Assembly: GCF_963678635.1 (NCBI RefSeq)
Contig: NC_087065.1
Coordinates: 52,395,858 to 52,459,857, forward strand
Direction of reading: 5' to 3'
Source of the DNA: Symsagittifera roscoffensis
Taxonomy: Eukaryota > Xenacoelomorpha > Acoela > Convolutidae
DNA: 64,000 nt
In this document: piece by piece, positions 11,811-23,400 of the stretch
How the letters are laid out: each line of letters begins with the position of its first letter
How positions within the stretch are numbered: the stretch's first letter is position 1
The notes under the pieces: generated by a model
Told to the model about the DNA's origin: nothing
What the model saw: only the letters and a program-made list of their open reading frames with translations
Databases searched by the model: none
Translations under genes and position numbers: made by a program

Positions 11811-12764
11811 TCATGCCTCACGGATAATTGCCCAATCAGATCCCATCAAGTGTTTCTTGTTGGTTCCGAACTCGATCTCCATCTGATTCTCAAACTGCTT
11901 TTCACACTGATTGTCAAATTGATTTTCAAACAGAGTTTCAAAGTAGTTTTTGAACGGAGTTGCTCCAATTTTGAAGCTGAAGATGATTAGCCAAACTAAA
12001 AGTCCGAATATAAGGATTCCAAAAATAAACATCAAGAACCACGATGATAATGTTAGACCGCAACATTGGCAAGTCTTCGGATCCCGCTTGCTCATCGGCA
12101 ACTGAGGAGCTGGGCAACTATTCGTTTCTGTTGATGGTTTTATTTGCGATTTTGACATAACAATTGATTCATAATCGGCGTTGAAGTGAAATGACTCGGA
12201 AAGTCCACTACCGAAACAACTTGGATGTGACACGAGTTGAATCTCGTATTTTCCGAATGGAAAAACCTCGCGTAGTGTCACAGTTATATAAATGTCCCGA
12301 AGACTGTTAAACGTGGTCGTTGGCTTCTCGTCTGAAAATTGGAACTTCAATGTACTCTTATGTGCCCAAACTGCTTTCTCGTAACTTCTGGTTGCAGAAT
12401 TTTCTAGGAGTAATTCTTTCTTTGGTTTGCTCCACGCAATTCTGAGATCTAGCGTTTCTAGTTTATGAGTATTTTCAGCTTTTAGGTTGAGATTTAAGGC
12501 ATACGAGTTGTCTTCATGAGATATAAGTGCAATATTGGAAATTTCTGCAGGTTTTGGTAAAACAGAGTGGGAATGGTTATAATTACTGCAGTCGTGAAAT
12601 CGGCTCTCGGAAAGCATGTCGTGCAAACACGAAACACACGGGGTTTGCTCGGATTCCAATGGCCGAAAAGAGCAATTAGGTTCAAATTTGAAAACGTTCG
12701 TAAAAGTGTACGAAGAACAGATTAAATAAATCAAGCAAAATAACTGAAAAAGTAAAAATTCCAT
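11811..12764 (-). CDS. Single-pass type I membrane protein, unknown function
   Basis: A 317-codon uninterrupted frame, by far the longest host-like single exon here. Residues 1-20 form a hydrophobic signal peptide. The ectodomain (about 21-240) has an N-terminal Cys cluster (residues 31, 43, 46, 59) and a glycosylation site in Asn-His-Ser. Its central part has beta-sandwich-like spacing, with Ile-Ala-Trp-Ser-Lys-Pro and a later FPFGKYEIQLVSHPSC strand, loosely like a fibronectin-III receptor domain. A Cys-Gln-Cys-Cys motif precedes a transmembrane segment (about 243-268). The tail of about 50 residues contains repeated Phe-Glu-Asn-Gln. The start is chosen because it directly precedes the signal peptide. 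A GTGAGG just before the stop could be a splice donor, so the C-terminus is uncertain. I do not recognise a family; a cytokine or adhesion receptor is only a guess. Confidence 0.7.
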   Translation of the reverse strand: MEFLLFQLFCLIYLICSSYTFTNVFKFEPNCSFRPLESEQTPCVSCLHDMLSESRFHDCSNYNHSHSVLPKPAEISNIALISHEDNSYALNLNLKAENTHKLETLDLRIAWSKPKKELLLENSATRSYEKAVWAHKSTLKFQFSDEKPTTTFNSLRDIYITVTLREVFPFGKYEIQLVSHPSCFGSGLSESFHFNADYESIVMSKSQIKPSTETNSCPAPQLPMSKRDPKTCQCCGLTLSSWFLMFIFGILIFGLLVWLIIFSFKIGATPFKNYFETLFENQFDNQCEKQFENQMEIEFGTNKKHLMGSDWAIIREA

Positions 12765-13622
12765 TGGTAAAAACTATTATTTTTATCTGTCTCAACAAAA
12801 TAATGACCAAGTCCACGAAAAGAAGTTGGCTTTTGTTTCATTAATAATCACAGCTCATGACTGAATGAAGTAATCACAAACGGATAGTCAAAACAGTTTA
12901 CAAGCTTCACACCGATCAGACAAAACGATTTTTGTCAATAGACCTTACAAAGTTTAAAATATTTCAAGTCTACTTTAATTTGCGGTGGTATTTTGGTTCA
13001 AGCACTTTCGAAAAGTCATTCTTGCGAAAGAATTTTGATTGAATCGACCAAAAGTGTGTGTTTATACAGCGTCACAGCACGATGTGTGAAAATAAAATAT
13101 TTATATGACAACATACGCACCTTTCGTGATTAAAACATCGGTAGTTTGCTCTTAAGTAAACTGTCTTATAATTTCAGGGCAAACATAGTTTTTGATTAGA
13201 ACAAGTCAACATCCTCTACCCCTCCTCCTACTCCTCCTCACCCCCCTTAAGCGGTTTGGAAGGGGGGAGGGAGAATCAGTTGGTTCTAAACTGGAATTTC
13301 ACCAAATCAGAATTGAGTATTGGGGGTGGAAGCTGTGTTTTTGGTACATTTAGAGGGAGGATATTAATTGGAATCTTTAAAAAATCTTTAAAATCTTTTC
13401 TTTTTTTCGTCTTTTTTTATTCAAATTGAACTGATGTCTGACTAAAATTAGGGATCTTGTTAACTAAACCCCCCCCCCCCCCCCCCCCTATGGTATCTTG
13501 TAATGAATAACCCCCCTATAAAGAAAGAATTGAACAGTTAAGCATATACGAATTTTGTATGTCAGTTCTTTTGTATGCCAATTCCTGTTATATGCCAATT
13601 CCTGTTAGTTAATCAAAACAAA
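12765..13622. other. Intergenic sequence upstream of the membrane-protein gene
   Basis: No ORF of note. Contains C-rich and G-rich patches (near 13215-13270) and a C-run of about 20 bases at 13469-13488. The promoter of the minus-strand gene at 11811-12764 should lie just above 12765, but no clear TATA or initiator is visible. Confidence 0.4.
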
Positions 13623-14131
13623 CAAGACTGCTCGTATCAGGGCGAAGCCCTGAATGTTCCGACTGCCCTTTAAGGTTTATGGAGCAGTAGTAACATAAAA
13701 AAAAATGTCATAAGAAAATGAAAAAAAAAATTCTTAAGTTTGAGTTTTTTGATGAAACCATCCCCCAAACGCCATATAAAACACAAAAGAATAGATTTCG
13801 CTATTGTAACAAAACGATTATGGCAAATAAGCTTCTTTCAACTAATTTGGAACGATTTCTAAGACGGATTAAATCTCCGCTTACGCTATGATAGCGCGAA
13901 ATATATCGCGCGTTAATTGTCCCAAATTGGCCAAAATGGCAATCTTTAAACCCCCATAACTTTATCAAAAATGATCACAGGGAAATATCTTTTCAAATTT
14001 AAGCTCAGGACAACAATACCTTTGAATGATTTTAAAAAAACTCCGTCAAAAATGGCTAGTTAAAAAGTCAAAATTTGTCGGAAGAAAAAAAAATCCACCC
14101 CGAGCCCAAATATTCCGTTACTTTCCGGAAC
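13623..14131 (-). mobile_element. Hairpin-ended repeat family, copy C
   Basis: Inverse copy. It begins ACAAGACTGCTCGTATCAGG with the GGGC-GAA-GCCC hairpin, passes through the GCGGAGATTTAATCC-type block on the other strand, and ends near TTCCGTTACTTTCCGGAAC. It lies about 80 bp beyond the stop codon of the sulfotransferase gene, so it may supply part of that gene's 3' flank. Confidence 0.75.
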
Positions 14132-14210
14132 AATAATAAATTCATTTGCAATTCATGTTCATAAATTAATCAATTTGCATCTTCAATTCTTTTTGAATTA
14201 AATTTTCCTT

Positions 14211-14408
14211 TCAATATCGTAACAATTCAATCACCGACGAACAAATTGTTGAATTTTTTAAATCTAAAAATCCACTCCAGTCTAAAACATGTGCAGATGC
14301 GTTTCTTCCCATCACCTCAAATGGGTGCAGTTTTTCCTCGTTTAACTGCTCATCAGCCAGCATGTTGTCAACTATCCAATCAATTGTTCTTCTGTTCAGC
14401 CTCGAACC
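14211..14408 (-). CDS. Sulfotransferase exon 5 (C-terminus)
   Basis: The acceptor AAACAG ends at 14409. It encodes TIDWIVDNMLADE, then HPFEVMGRNASAHVLDW and a Cys-containing final helix, ending at TGA 14213-14211. The arrangement of WI, RNAS, W and a terminal Cys/Tyr matches the C-terminal block of the CHST family. Confidence 0.7.
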   Translation of the reverse strand, partial: GSRLNRRTIDWIVDNMLADEQLNEEKLHPFEVMGRNASAHVLDWSGFLDLKNSTICSSVIELLRY

Positions 14409-17400
14409 CTGTTTCAGCCCTGTCTTTGAGGCTGTTCTAGGGCAATGCTATGAAAGACAGGTATCTCAAATCGCGGTCCGACAACCCAAGCTGAAGCCAG
14501 TTCCTTAGCTTATTCTTAAATTTTGTCAACAAAACATGCAGCAAAATTCGATTGTCACCCAATTTTCTCAGCCAACACTTGCCATTACTCAGATAAAAAA
14601 GTGTCAATGAGTTAAAAGAAACGAAAAACCATAATTGCAAAAAAATTCGATTTCTCGAGTTTCATGTAAAAACTGAAAACACCCTAAACTCATACAGACT
14701 AAAAAATATTTTTTGATAGACACTTATTTTGACAAAACTAACTATAGCTTATAGCTAATTTGATAAAACTCTAGCTTATGCTGTAGATATTCCGATGTCC
14801 TACAATTTAATACCAGCCAATTTAACACCGTACATTGTAAGGCATAGTCCTTTCACTATTCATGTTCACAACAATTCATACTCATCCACAACAATTTAAC
14901 TCCTGTTTTATAACTGCACACCAAAATTGATGCTGTAATAAATCCTTATCTTAAATCCTATCACACTAAAGTTAATCCTGCAATTAATGCACGCTTCACA
15001 TTATATTACTTGGTTTATCTACATGCTGAATTGAGGCTTCCCAAATTACTAAAGACTCTTATCGACAAGCTCCTAATTTATTTTAAATTATATGTCCCGG
15101 TAAACCACTTTGGTTACTAAAAACTTCTGTTTGCGCTAACTCATAAAAGTTTGATGTATTATTTCTGACAAATACGAATACGAAAAGCTGTTAATCATTT
15201 TTTGCTGTACTCAAGTGATAAGCAAACGCAAACACCAAACACAAATTTTGATTGAGTCTGCTTTCGAATTCACAGCTTCATCTAAAGACATTTTCTAGGT
15301 CGTCCGCATTGTGTATTTACTTAGGCTCTACTTGTATAAAAAGCATGGTGCCTAACCTTGAATTTTTTTCCCACCTTCCCTTTGGAACCAGCGAGGTGCG
15401 GCCGTGAGAGGAATTGCAAGAACTACAAAAGCTATCGAAGGATGGCATTTCGGCATTCAATTCTATTTCAGCGGAGCTCACCCAAGTATGTGGAAAGTAG
15501 TTGACAGCCTGCAAAAAGACGCCTCCATGCAAAAACGTATACTTTTTATGCATCGAGTGGCCATAAATTTAAAAAAAAAACCGTGTATTAAATGTAAGAG
15601 TACAAAATCTAATGTCCGCTTACAAAAAATTGATTTGTACTTTTTTAGAGCGCTATCTAGCTTTTGTTACATCACAATAAATTTGTCTTTTTCGTTTTAT
15701 TCATTCGTATCATTGAAATTCAATTTTAAATTTTACTTAATGTTTTGTTCAGCTTTTTTCAAAAACCGATTCCTTGCAGACTTCCGAAAAACGTAACTAA
15801 ACGCAAAAACTTGACTCGTGCACTAGTAAAATAAGCTAAACGAAGCAACTGTGTTATAAGTTACAGTTTGAGAATGATTTTAAAATTGAATGTGTTTAAG
15901 CCTATTGGCATTGGTTAAACCTTGTTTTTCTGTAACGGTTCACAATGTCTGGAAAATTACACCATTTTCAAGCAAAGAAGGCTAATTAAATGCGGACCCT
16001 TGAAGTTGGTTGAAAGATTGCTCATTTTTGAGTGAAAATCATTTCAACAACCCAAATTATAGGCAATGTCTTTCTATTCAAAACTTCCGTGGATTAAGTA
16101 GCGCGAAATTATCTGGCTTTAAACGGCCAATTTTTTGTTGCTTTATTCTTTGATGTTTACCGAAACTTCCTTTGAAGTAAGTTCTCTTTTCTTTTTGGGT
16201 TAAAAGGGTGTTAAATTATAGAAATAGAATTGAAATGTAGTTGTTTTAACTAAGGCAACAAGAACTAGGGAGTGACATTGTTTGGTGTTATGTTGTTAAG
16301 AGTTAATAACCAGATATTTCACGTACTCTTGTTACTTAGTAGTTTTTTAAGAAATAAATCTTCCGGAGGGCCATTCTGTCATAGCATTGCCTATTTCAGT
16401 CATGCTTCTGAATGGATGTTTCGCTAGCGACTCATACTTAATGGCCATAACTCGGTTGGGCCACAATGGTTTGAGAGATGTCACTAGAAAACATTGAAAC
16501 AACTCAGGTTGACAGAAAATGCAAATTCTATTTTTCCCATACGATAGCCCATTCACATCATATGTGTAAAAAATTCTGCAAAAACTGCATTCAAATTAAT
16601 CTCGGCATGCCTTATTCGAGTTTTATCTTCTCCATACTATAGAATGTGTGACTAACAGTCTTCCCTAGGCTATTAGGAACTAGCATTCCAAAAAAATTTT
16701 TGGTGCAGGTTCAAGAAACCTTGAATATTAACACCAGATACAGCCAAGTAGGTGAATAAAATCTCGATACTACATAACAACTGATTTTGGAGAAAAAATA
16801 CGGCACGAGCGGATTTACAGCACCAGCGGTTTTAGAGGGGTGGGGCTGGGATTTTAGTTCTTTTTTCTTTTTTTTCTTTCCCAGACAAAATCAGATACCA
16901 CAAATAATCATCCGAGAGAGTTGAGTGACATATCATATTAAAGGCCTTGCGATTCGTACGACATTCAAAAATTTCAAAAAAACATCGCAGTGTCGAGAAA
17001 AACAGGTTTGAAATTTTTGATTTTTCGTCTTAATTCGAGCAAATAAAGCGAGCAATCATGCTTAATTTAATGGCATAAGAAGCTTACAACAGCTCAAGTT
17101 AGAACAAAAAAGTGACTTTGACTCAAGTAGTTTTAGTTTTTTTGAGTATTTTAGCACCTTTTTAGAATCAAAACTTCAAAAGTTCTAAAAAAATTGCAAA
17201 AGGTCTTCAACATTTTCTGATTTTCTTTGTTCATCTAGTCATGTTTTTCAGTTTGCTCATTTTACTATAACGGTCGAATATGCTTAGTCTTTTTGTTCCT
17301 CTCCTTTCATCACACCACACCGAAAAAAAACGACAATAATTTGAAAGTACTTTGTTTTATTTTTTTAAGACGTTGGTCGGAACATTCTGAGCTAATTGCA

Positions 17401-20400
17401 CAGTAAAATGCTATCTTTGTTTTTTGTTTTGTTTTTTATCAATTTGAAGTGTACGTCACACCTCAGAGGCAGGACTTTAAGCTTTTAAAGAAAGAAATCA
17501 ACCCGACAAAATTGAATGCTAGAATTGATGAAAAATATTTTCATCTGGAATACGTTATTACTCAAAATTATAATATTCTAAAATTGGAGTACGTTAATAT
17601 TCAAAATCTAGTATTCCAGTTTTTTCATAAACGCTTTTTCAATTACAAAGTTTGATGAAAAATTTATAGGGTAGTTTTAAAAAAATTATTTGTCATTTTT
17701 CAAAGCACGAATTTCAATGACAGGCAAAAGTCGAAAACCATATAAGATTGTTTTTTTTTCCGGATTTTTGGTTTGTATTAATTAAGAAAGTATTTAGGGT
17801 TGGTTGTTCGAAATCTCATATTATAGTATCAAAGGGGGGGGGGGGGGGTGGGTGCGTTTGGGTGGTAAAGGGTGGTTTTATCGAGGGGGGTGGCGGATTT
17901 TCAAAAAAATTTCGAAAGTTTTGACGACCAACTTGATTAGGTCGACCAAATTGATTTTCATTTCCGAGCTCTCCTAAAGCCTTGAAAATACTTTGTTTTG
18001 GCTAAATTTTCTGCGCCGCTGGCAGAAACATTTTAGAGTCCGTCATCAATAATGGATTTCTTAAAAAGTGCTATAGGGAGGGGGGACCCTTTGGGTCGGC
18101 AGGGGGTCGAATCCCTGAGGGGGGGGGGCATGCGCCCCCCTCCTAAATCCGCCCCTAGGTTGAACCCATAAGGAAGAAGGCGTCAGTCTACCGCCTCACT
18201 CCTAAGGGATTCGATGATCCCCTCGCCACCCAAAGGGTCCTACTTTTGGTACTACTTTATGGCATCAATTTCTGGCCATCTAAAAGTTTTTCTAAATTGC
18301 CACCAATCGATTTTCCTACAAAAAAATTAATTATGATTCTTTTTTGTTTATTTTGCGGGGATTGGGAATTGTGAGACAAAAATTTCAAATTATTGTAATT
18401 GTTGAATAGCATTTTTAATTTGAATAGCCTTTTTGGTAGGTCAGTAATCATGACATGTAATCTTCTTTGGTAATCATTAAGTCAGCGATAAAATTAAAAG
18501 GATAAGTAGTTTTTGCTCTAAAAAACGACGAAAAAGTGAAAAAACTGAAAAATTGCGTTTTGTTTCTGAAAAGTGTCCCCACTCACGCAGGTAAGTTGAA
18601 ATTTATTTTTGCGCGCATACCATTCTACAAAATAGACCAAATTAAGGGGCCTTAACTTAAATTGAAATGCTTTCTGAGTCGGATTAAATTGTCGCGTACG
18701 CGTTAATAGAACGAAGAAACAACGCGCACCAAATAAGTAAACCTGCATTATTATATCCCAAAAACAATTGCAGAAGAAGTTTTGATTTGTTTTCAGAAGG
18801 ATTGCAAAACATTTCTAGACACATAGAGCAGTGAAAACTCCCAGCTCAGAAGTAGTTAATAATCGAAACTACAGCAATCTCATTTTCTCCGCCAACAAAA
18901 AAAAAACAATTTTTAAATAATAAGTCACAGAAAAACAAACGAAACAAAAGTGCAGTTTATTCGAAGGATATACTTCATTACGAGGCCAAACTGTGTACAG
19001 GATAGCGCTCAATTTTGTGTCTGTATGTTCCCGGATTCCAGAGACAAGTAGTTAAACATGTTCCAAAATGTAAGTGGACTCCACCTACAAGATCTACGTG
19101 GATTCCGCGTATACATACTTGTAACGTAAATTTTGTCGGCAGATTTAATTTGTTGCGGGTTCTGCAACAAGCAAACATAGCTAGTTGTTCTGGGCTCCGC
19201 AAAATGTAAGTGGAATCCGCAAATGTAAGCGGGTTCCACAAACTATAACGGAATTGAGAAATTTGTTTATTACTGAACTTGCATATGCACTTGCGGAATT
19301 TAAAAGCAAAGACTTAACCATTGTCAGCGGAATCCACGAACAAATCTTAAAACATTGGTTAACTAAATCGATGGATGTCACACTTTAGTATTCGCAAGCA
19401 GTTTTTGGGATCTTAGTTTTGGAAACACAAAACCGAATAAATTCATTACATTAATACGGTAATTGTGGTAATTCAGTATTGGGTTGACATATCGCCAATT
19501 TAGTTCAGTATTTGGGATTCAGTATTTGTGATTCAGTATTTGGGATTTTGTATTCGAGATTCAGTATTTAAGAGCGTGAATTCAAATGGTGAAGATAGTA
19601 TTTAGGATGAGATGACAGAGTCTTGAAGAAATATCGCCAAAATAGGTCAGTAATTCGGATTCAGTATTTGAAGTGCAGTGTTTGGGATTCTTTATTTGAG
19701 AATTAGTATTCGAGAGCTGATGAATTAGCTTACTTCCGTTTGTTCAGTTGACAGGAATTCAGATGACAGGAATTGAGATCGAAAATAAGTGTTTGTAGGA
19801 AGTGAGATTGAAGCTGGGTATGTTTGGTAGGAATTGAGATGAGATCGAAGTCGCGTATGGTTGAGAGGAATTGAGATCGAAGTTGGGTATGTTCGACAGG
19901 GCTTGAGATCGAAGTTGAGTGTTTGACAGGAGTAATTGTGGAATTGAGATCAAACGTTTGGCATTCCAACTGGTAGCTGATCAACGCAGTAATTAAAATA
20001 TATAATTTTAAACGCTACTACACATATATATATATCTAAACGGAATCCACAAACAAAATGCGGATTCTACTTACAATTTGCGGATTCCACTTATAGTTAA
20101 GGATTCCGCAACAGCTCAATTCAACAATACACATGTCTTATTATTTGTTTCTGGAATCCACAAACTGTTCTGGATTCCGCAAATACGTTTGAGGATTCCG
20201 CAAATTCGCCTTTTTTGGAGCGATTTTGAACGGTACAGTGTTTTAGGTTTTTGTCTGTGGAATCCAAAACAGCAAAGAAGATCAAAGAAATGTAGCAATG
20301 TTGCGGATTCCGCGACAAATCTGATTTGGGCCTGTTGCGGAATCCACTTACAATGCACAGAATACACAGTTTGGCCTCGTAATGTTAGAGATAAGTTGTG

Positions 20401-23400
20401 TTACAATTTTTTTTAATGTTGAGTTACTTAATGTGATCTCATGAATGAAGGCGATCTATAAAAGATAAGTGAATATAATTGTAATCACATGTTTCGTAAA
20501 TGTTGAGAACATCGCTGCAGGTATCTTCTAACGGCTCTGCACTTGGAAATGTCTGTCGCCTAGAAAACGCAGCCATTAAAACTTTTCAAAACTTTTGTGT
20601 TTCAAAGAAATTTTTTTCCACCTCAACGTTTTTGATATTTCAAAAAGTTTTCATGTTCGAGCCTCTTTTTTGATAGAATGAACTCAATTTGGAAAAAGAA
20701 TTGAAAAGTAAATAGGAAAATCTTGAGATTAAACTTTTCAAACAACAATCAACCATATTTTTGGGGCTTTTTGCGCTTTTATTGTAGGAGAAGGTAAATT
20801 TCGTTTCACGAAATAAGCTTGAAGCGGGTGAAAAAAAGACAAAAACCACAAGACATAAATAATGATCTTGACATTTAAAAACAAGAGTTTAACAAATTTA
20901 AAACTTTCTGAATAAGCAAAATATTCGAAATACACGACCCAACTCGATGTTTTTATTTCGTTCATTGACACTCAACAAAACTTGAACTAGTTGCGTGCGT
21001 TAAAGTCTAGGACAATCGTATTTTTCAAAATTTTAGACCTTTTGTTATTATGAAAATAAAAAAAAAGATCTAGACTCAAAAAAATCTATGTGCGGCTCTT
21101 TTTGAGCAGTCTTAAGATGGGAAATATGGCATAACTTTATGCAAAATTGGCGCTGTTAATATTTACTGAGCCATTTCGATATTTTTTTTGTAAAATTTTA
21201 CAAAATGACAGTTTTGGCACTGCGCTTACTTCTGAAGAACAAAAACTTTGAACCTGCTTACCTGCTTTTGTAGATTGCCCTCGGATCCCGTATTAACCCA
21301 ATTACGTACAAGTTTGGGTCTCTACTCATCAGGCTTTTTATAACTGAAGCATGCCCATGTTTGTCTAAGTGTTTCGCCAACTTAATAACTTTGACAACTT
21401 TTAAGTCGGCTGCTCGGCATATTTTAGTGACTTGTGATACGCGATCTCTGTAGGAAGCAACTCCTCGCTTGAGAAACTGAGGAATCATATTTTTAATGCC
21501 CACTGAAATCAACCATTCCCGAAAGAGTTGGCTTTGCATCGGGAAAACTGCCGAGTTTTTATTAAAGTTGCACGAGAGTAAATTTGAAATGGAAGCTTCA
21601 AGTTCTACTTTTTGAACTATTTTATCGCTGTTTACTCTTTCCTGTTGTTCTTTTCATCGTTTCCCTCTCATCAGTTTTGAAAATTTTTCAAAAATTCGTT
21701 TAAACTGTTTAGGTGTATCGCCAATTCGCGTTTTGAAAAAATCTAAACGTAGCTCGAAATTCCTAATTCTTAACGTCAAAATTGATTCAAGATAGTCTAA
21801 AAAAACACTAAAGTACCCCAATTTGCTTGAAATTTCAGTACGAAAAGCGGCGGGATAGTAAGTTCGTAAATTTATAACTGTCCTAGAAAATTTTCTGTTC
21901 TACGGACTATAAACATTAAAATGTAATTAACAAGAACGTTTGTTTCGGTTTGATTTATCTCAATAAAGCAGATTCAAGCATTCAGATTAAAACTTCAAGA
22001 TAAATCGAAACAAAAAATTGAGCCCTTAATTCACACAAGTGTTACAAACACAAATTCAACTGAAAAACTTTTACGAGGGGCGGAGAAGGTAGCGGAAACT
22101 TAAACTTCAAAAGGAAAGATTATTTCTACCTCGATAAGTTCTTTTTGGCCTTTTTTAAGGGTCGACCAAATTGATTTTCCGAGCGCTCCCAAAACACCGT
22201 TAAGACGCTAACCAAACACTTTACGCCGCAGGCTAATTTTCTAACAAACACGTCAATAATTCCCGTTTTCGGGCACTTTTTATAAAATTTCGACCAAAAA
22301 GTTGTTTTTTTTTTGGATTTTTTGGTTGTTGAGGGGGTCGAATCCATGAAAGAAAAAGCGTCAGCCCCGCCCCCTAAATTTGCGACTGCTGACATTATGC
22401 CTGAAGCAAATTTCCTGAGAGTTGAAAAAAATGGAAACATTACAATATAAATTTTCTTTTTAGCAGGGGAAATGGAGTAAAAATCTCTCCTTTCTGCGCT
22501 GTCTGAATAATTTTGTGAAGGGATACAAAGGTTCGTAGGCTCCAAATGACCTCTGACTCAGAGTGGCCAGTAGTCTGTACATCATCGTAGTCCCGCTGCG
22601 TGGAACACTCGTGACGAGAATGCTCACTCTACGACTGAACAAACATGCAGAAAATTGCAAGAAAATAAAGTGAGACAAAACTAGTTTAAACAATGATAGC
22701 CGGTTACTGTGCAAAAAGCTCAGAACTTTCCGACCGCAGTCTTGAAAAATACATGAAAGTTTTCTCAAATTGGTGTCGTTTTTTTTCTGCATGTTGTGAT
22801 AAAAAAATCTCAACATCGAAATAGAACTTAGGCATACTTGAGAGTCATAGTAAAATAGGTCAATTGGAAAACAGTTTTTGAAGAAAAATGTCTAAAAAAC
22901 AAACTTTTTTTGAATTTCAAATTTTTCATTCCCAAAATTGCGCTAAAAAACTCCAAAATTTGTTTTCACTTGGTAAAACAAAGTTTTCATGGCTTAAATT
23001 AAGCTTAAATTAGCTATTCCAATTACTAACTATCTTACTAATTAGCTCGAAGTTAAACCAAAAATCAGAAATTTTTTACCGGTTTTTCTCGAAACTGTGA
23101 AAAAAAAATTGTTGTCGTTCGAATCACGCCTAAAAGGGTTTTAATATGATATATCACTCAACCCGGTTCGATGGCTATTTGTGGTACCTGATTTTGCGTG
23201 GGAAAAAAAGAAGAAAAAAAAAACTAAATACAAACACACCCGAATCGAAATTTCCTCCCCATTTTCAACAGTCAAAACAAAAAGTAAAAGACCAACTTTG
23301 AACAAGTTGTGCGTGCGACATTGTTTTTAAGAGAGAATATATATTTTTTTCAACGAAACTAGATTGTAACGCACCGCCTATATTGGAAATAAGCAAAATC

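Larger units (their letters stand above)
18977..20384. mobile_element. TIR element of about 1.4 kb with clustered GGATTCC motifs
   Basis: Both ends carry the same 22-bp inverted repeat (CATTACGAGGCCAAACTG followed by TGTA). Each arm holds many short GGATTCC/GGAATCC motifs in both orientations, usually followed by GCA or AC (left arm about 19030-19335, right arm about 20040-20345, at least 15 in total). The centre consists of two minisatellites. The frames in this region are short shadows of the repeats. No transposase, so non-autonomous. A related end (CATTACGAAGCCAAGCTG, then GCGGACTCCG) occurs near 27470. It lies inside intron 3 of the sulfotransferase gene. Confidence 0.75.

Noticed and set aside
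18978-20416. Cluster of overlapping frames on both strands
   Set aside because: All are shadows of the GGATTCC-rich TIR element and its minisatellites.
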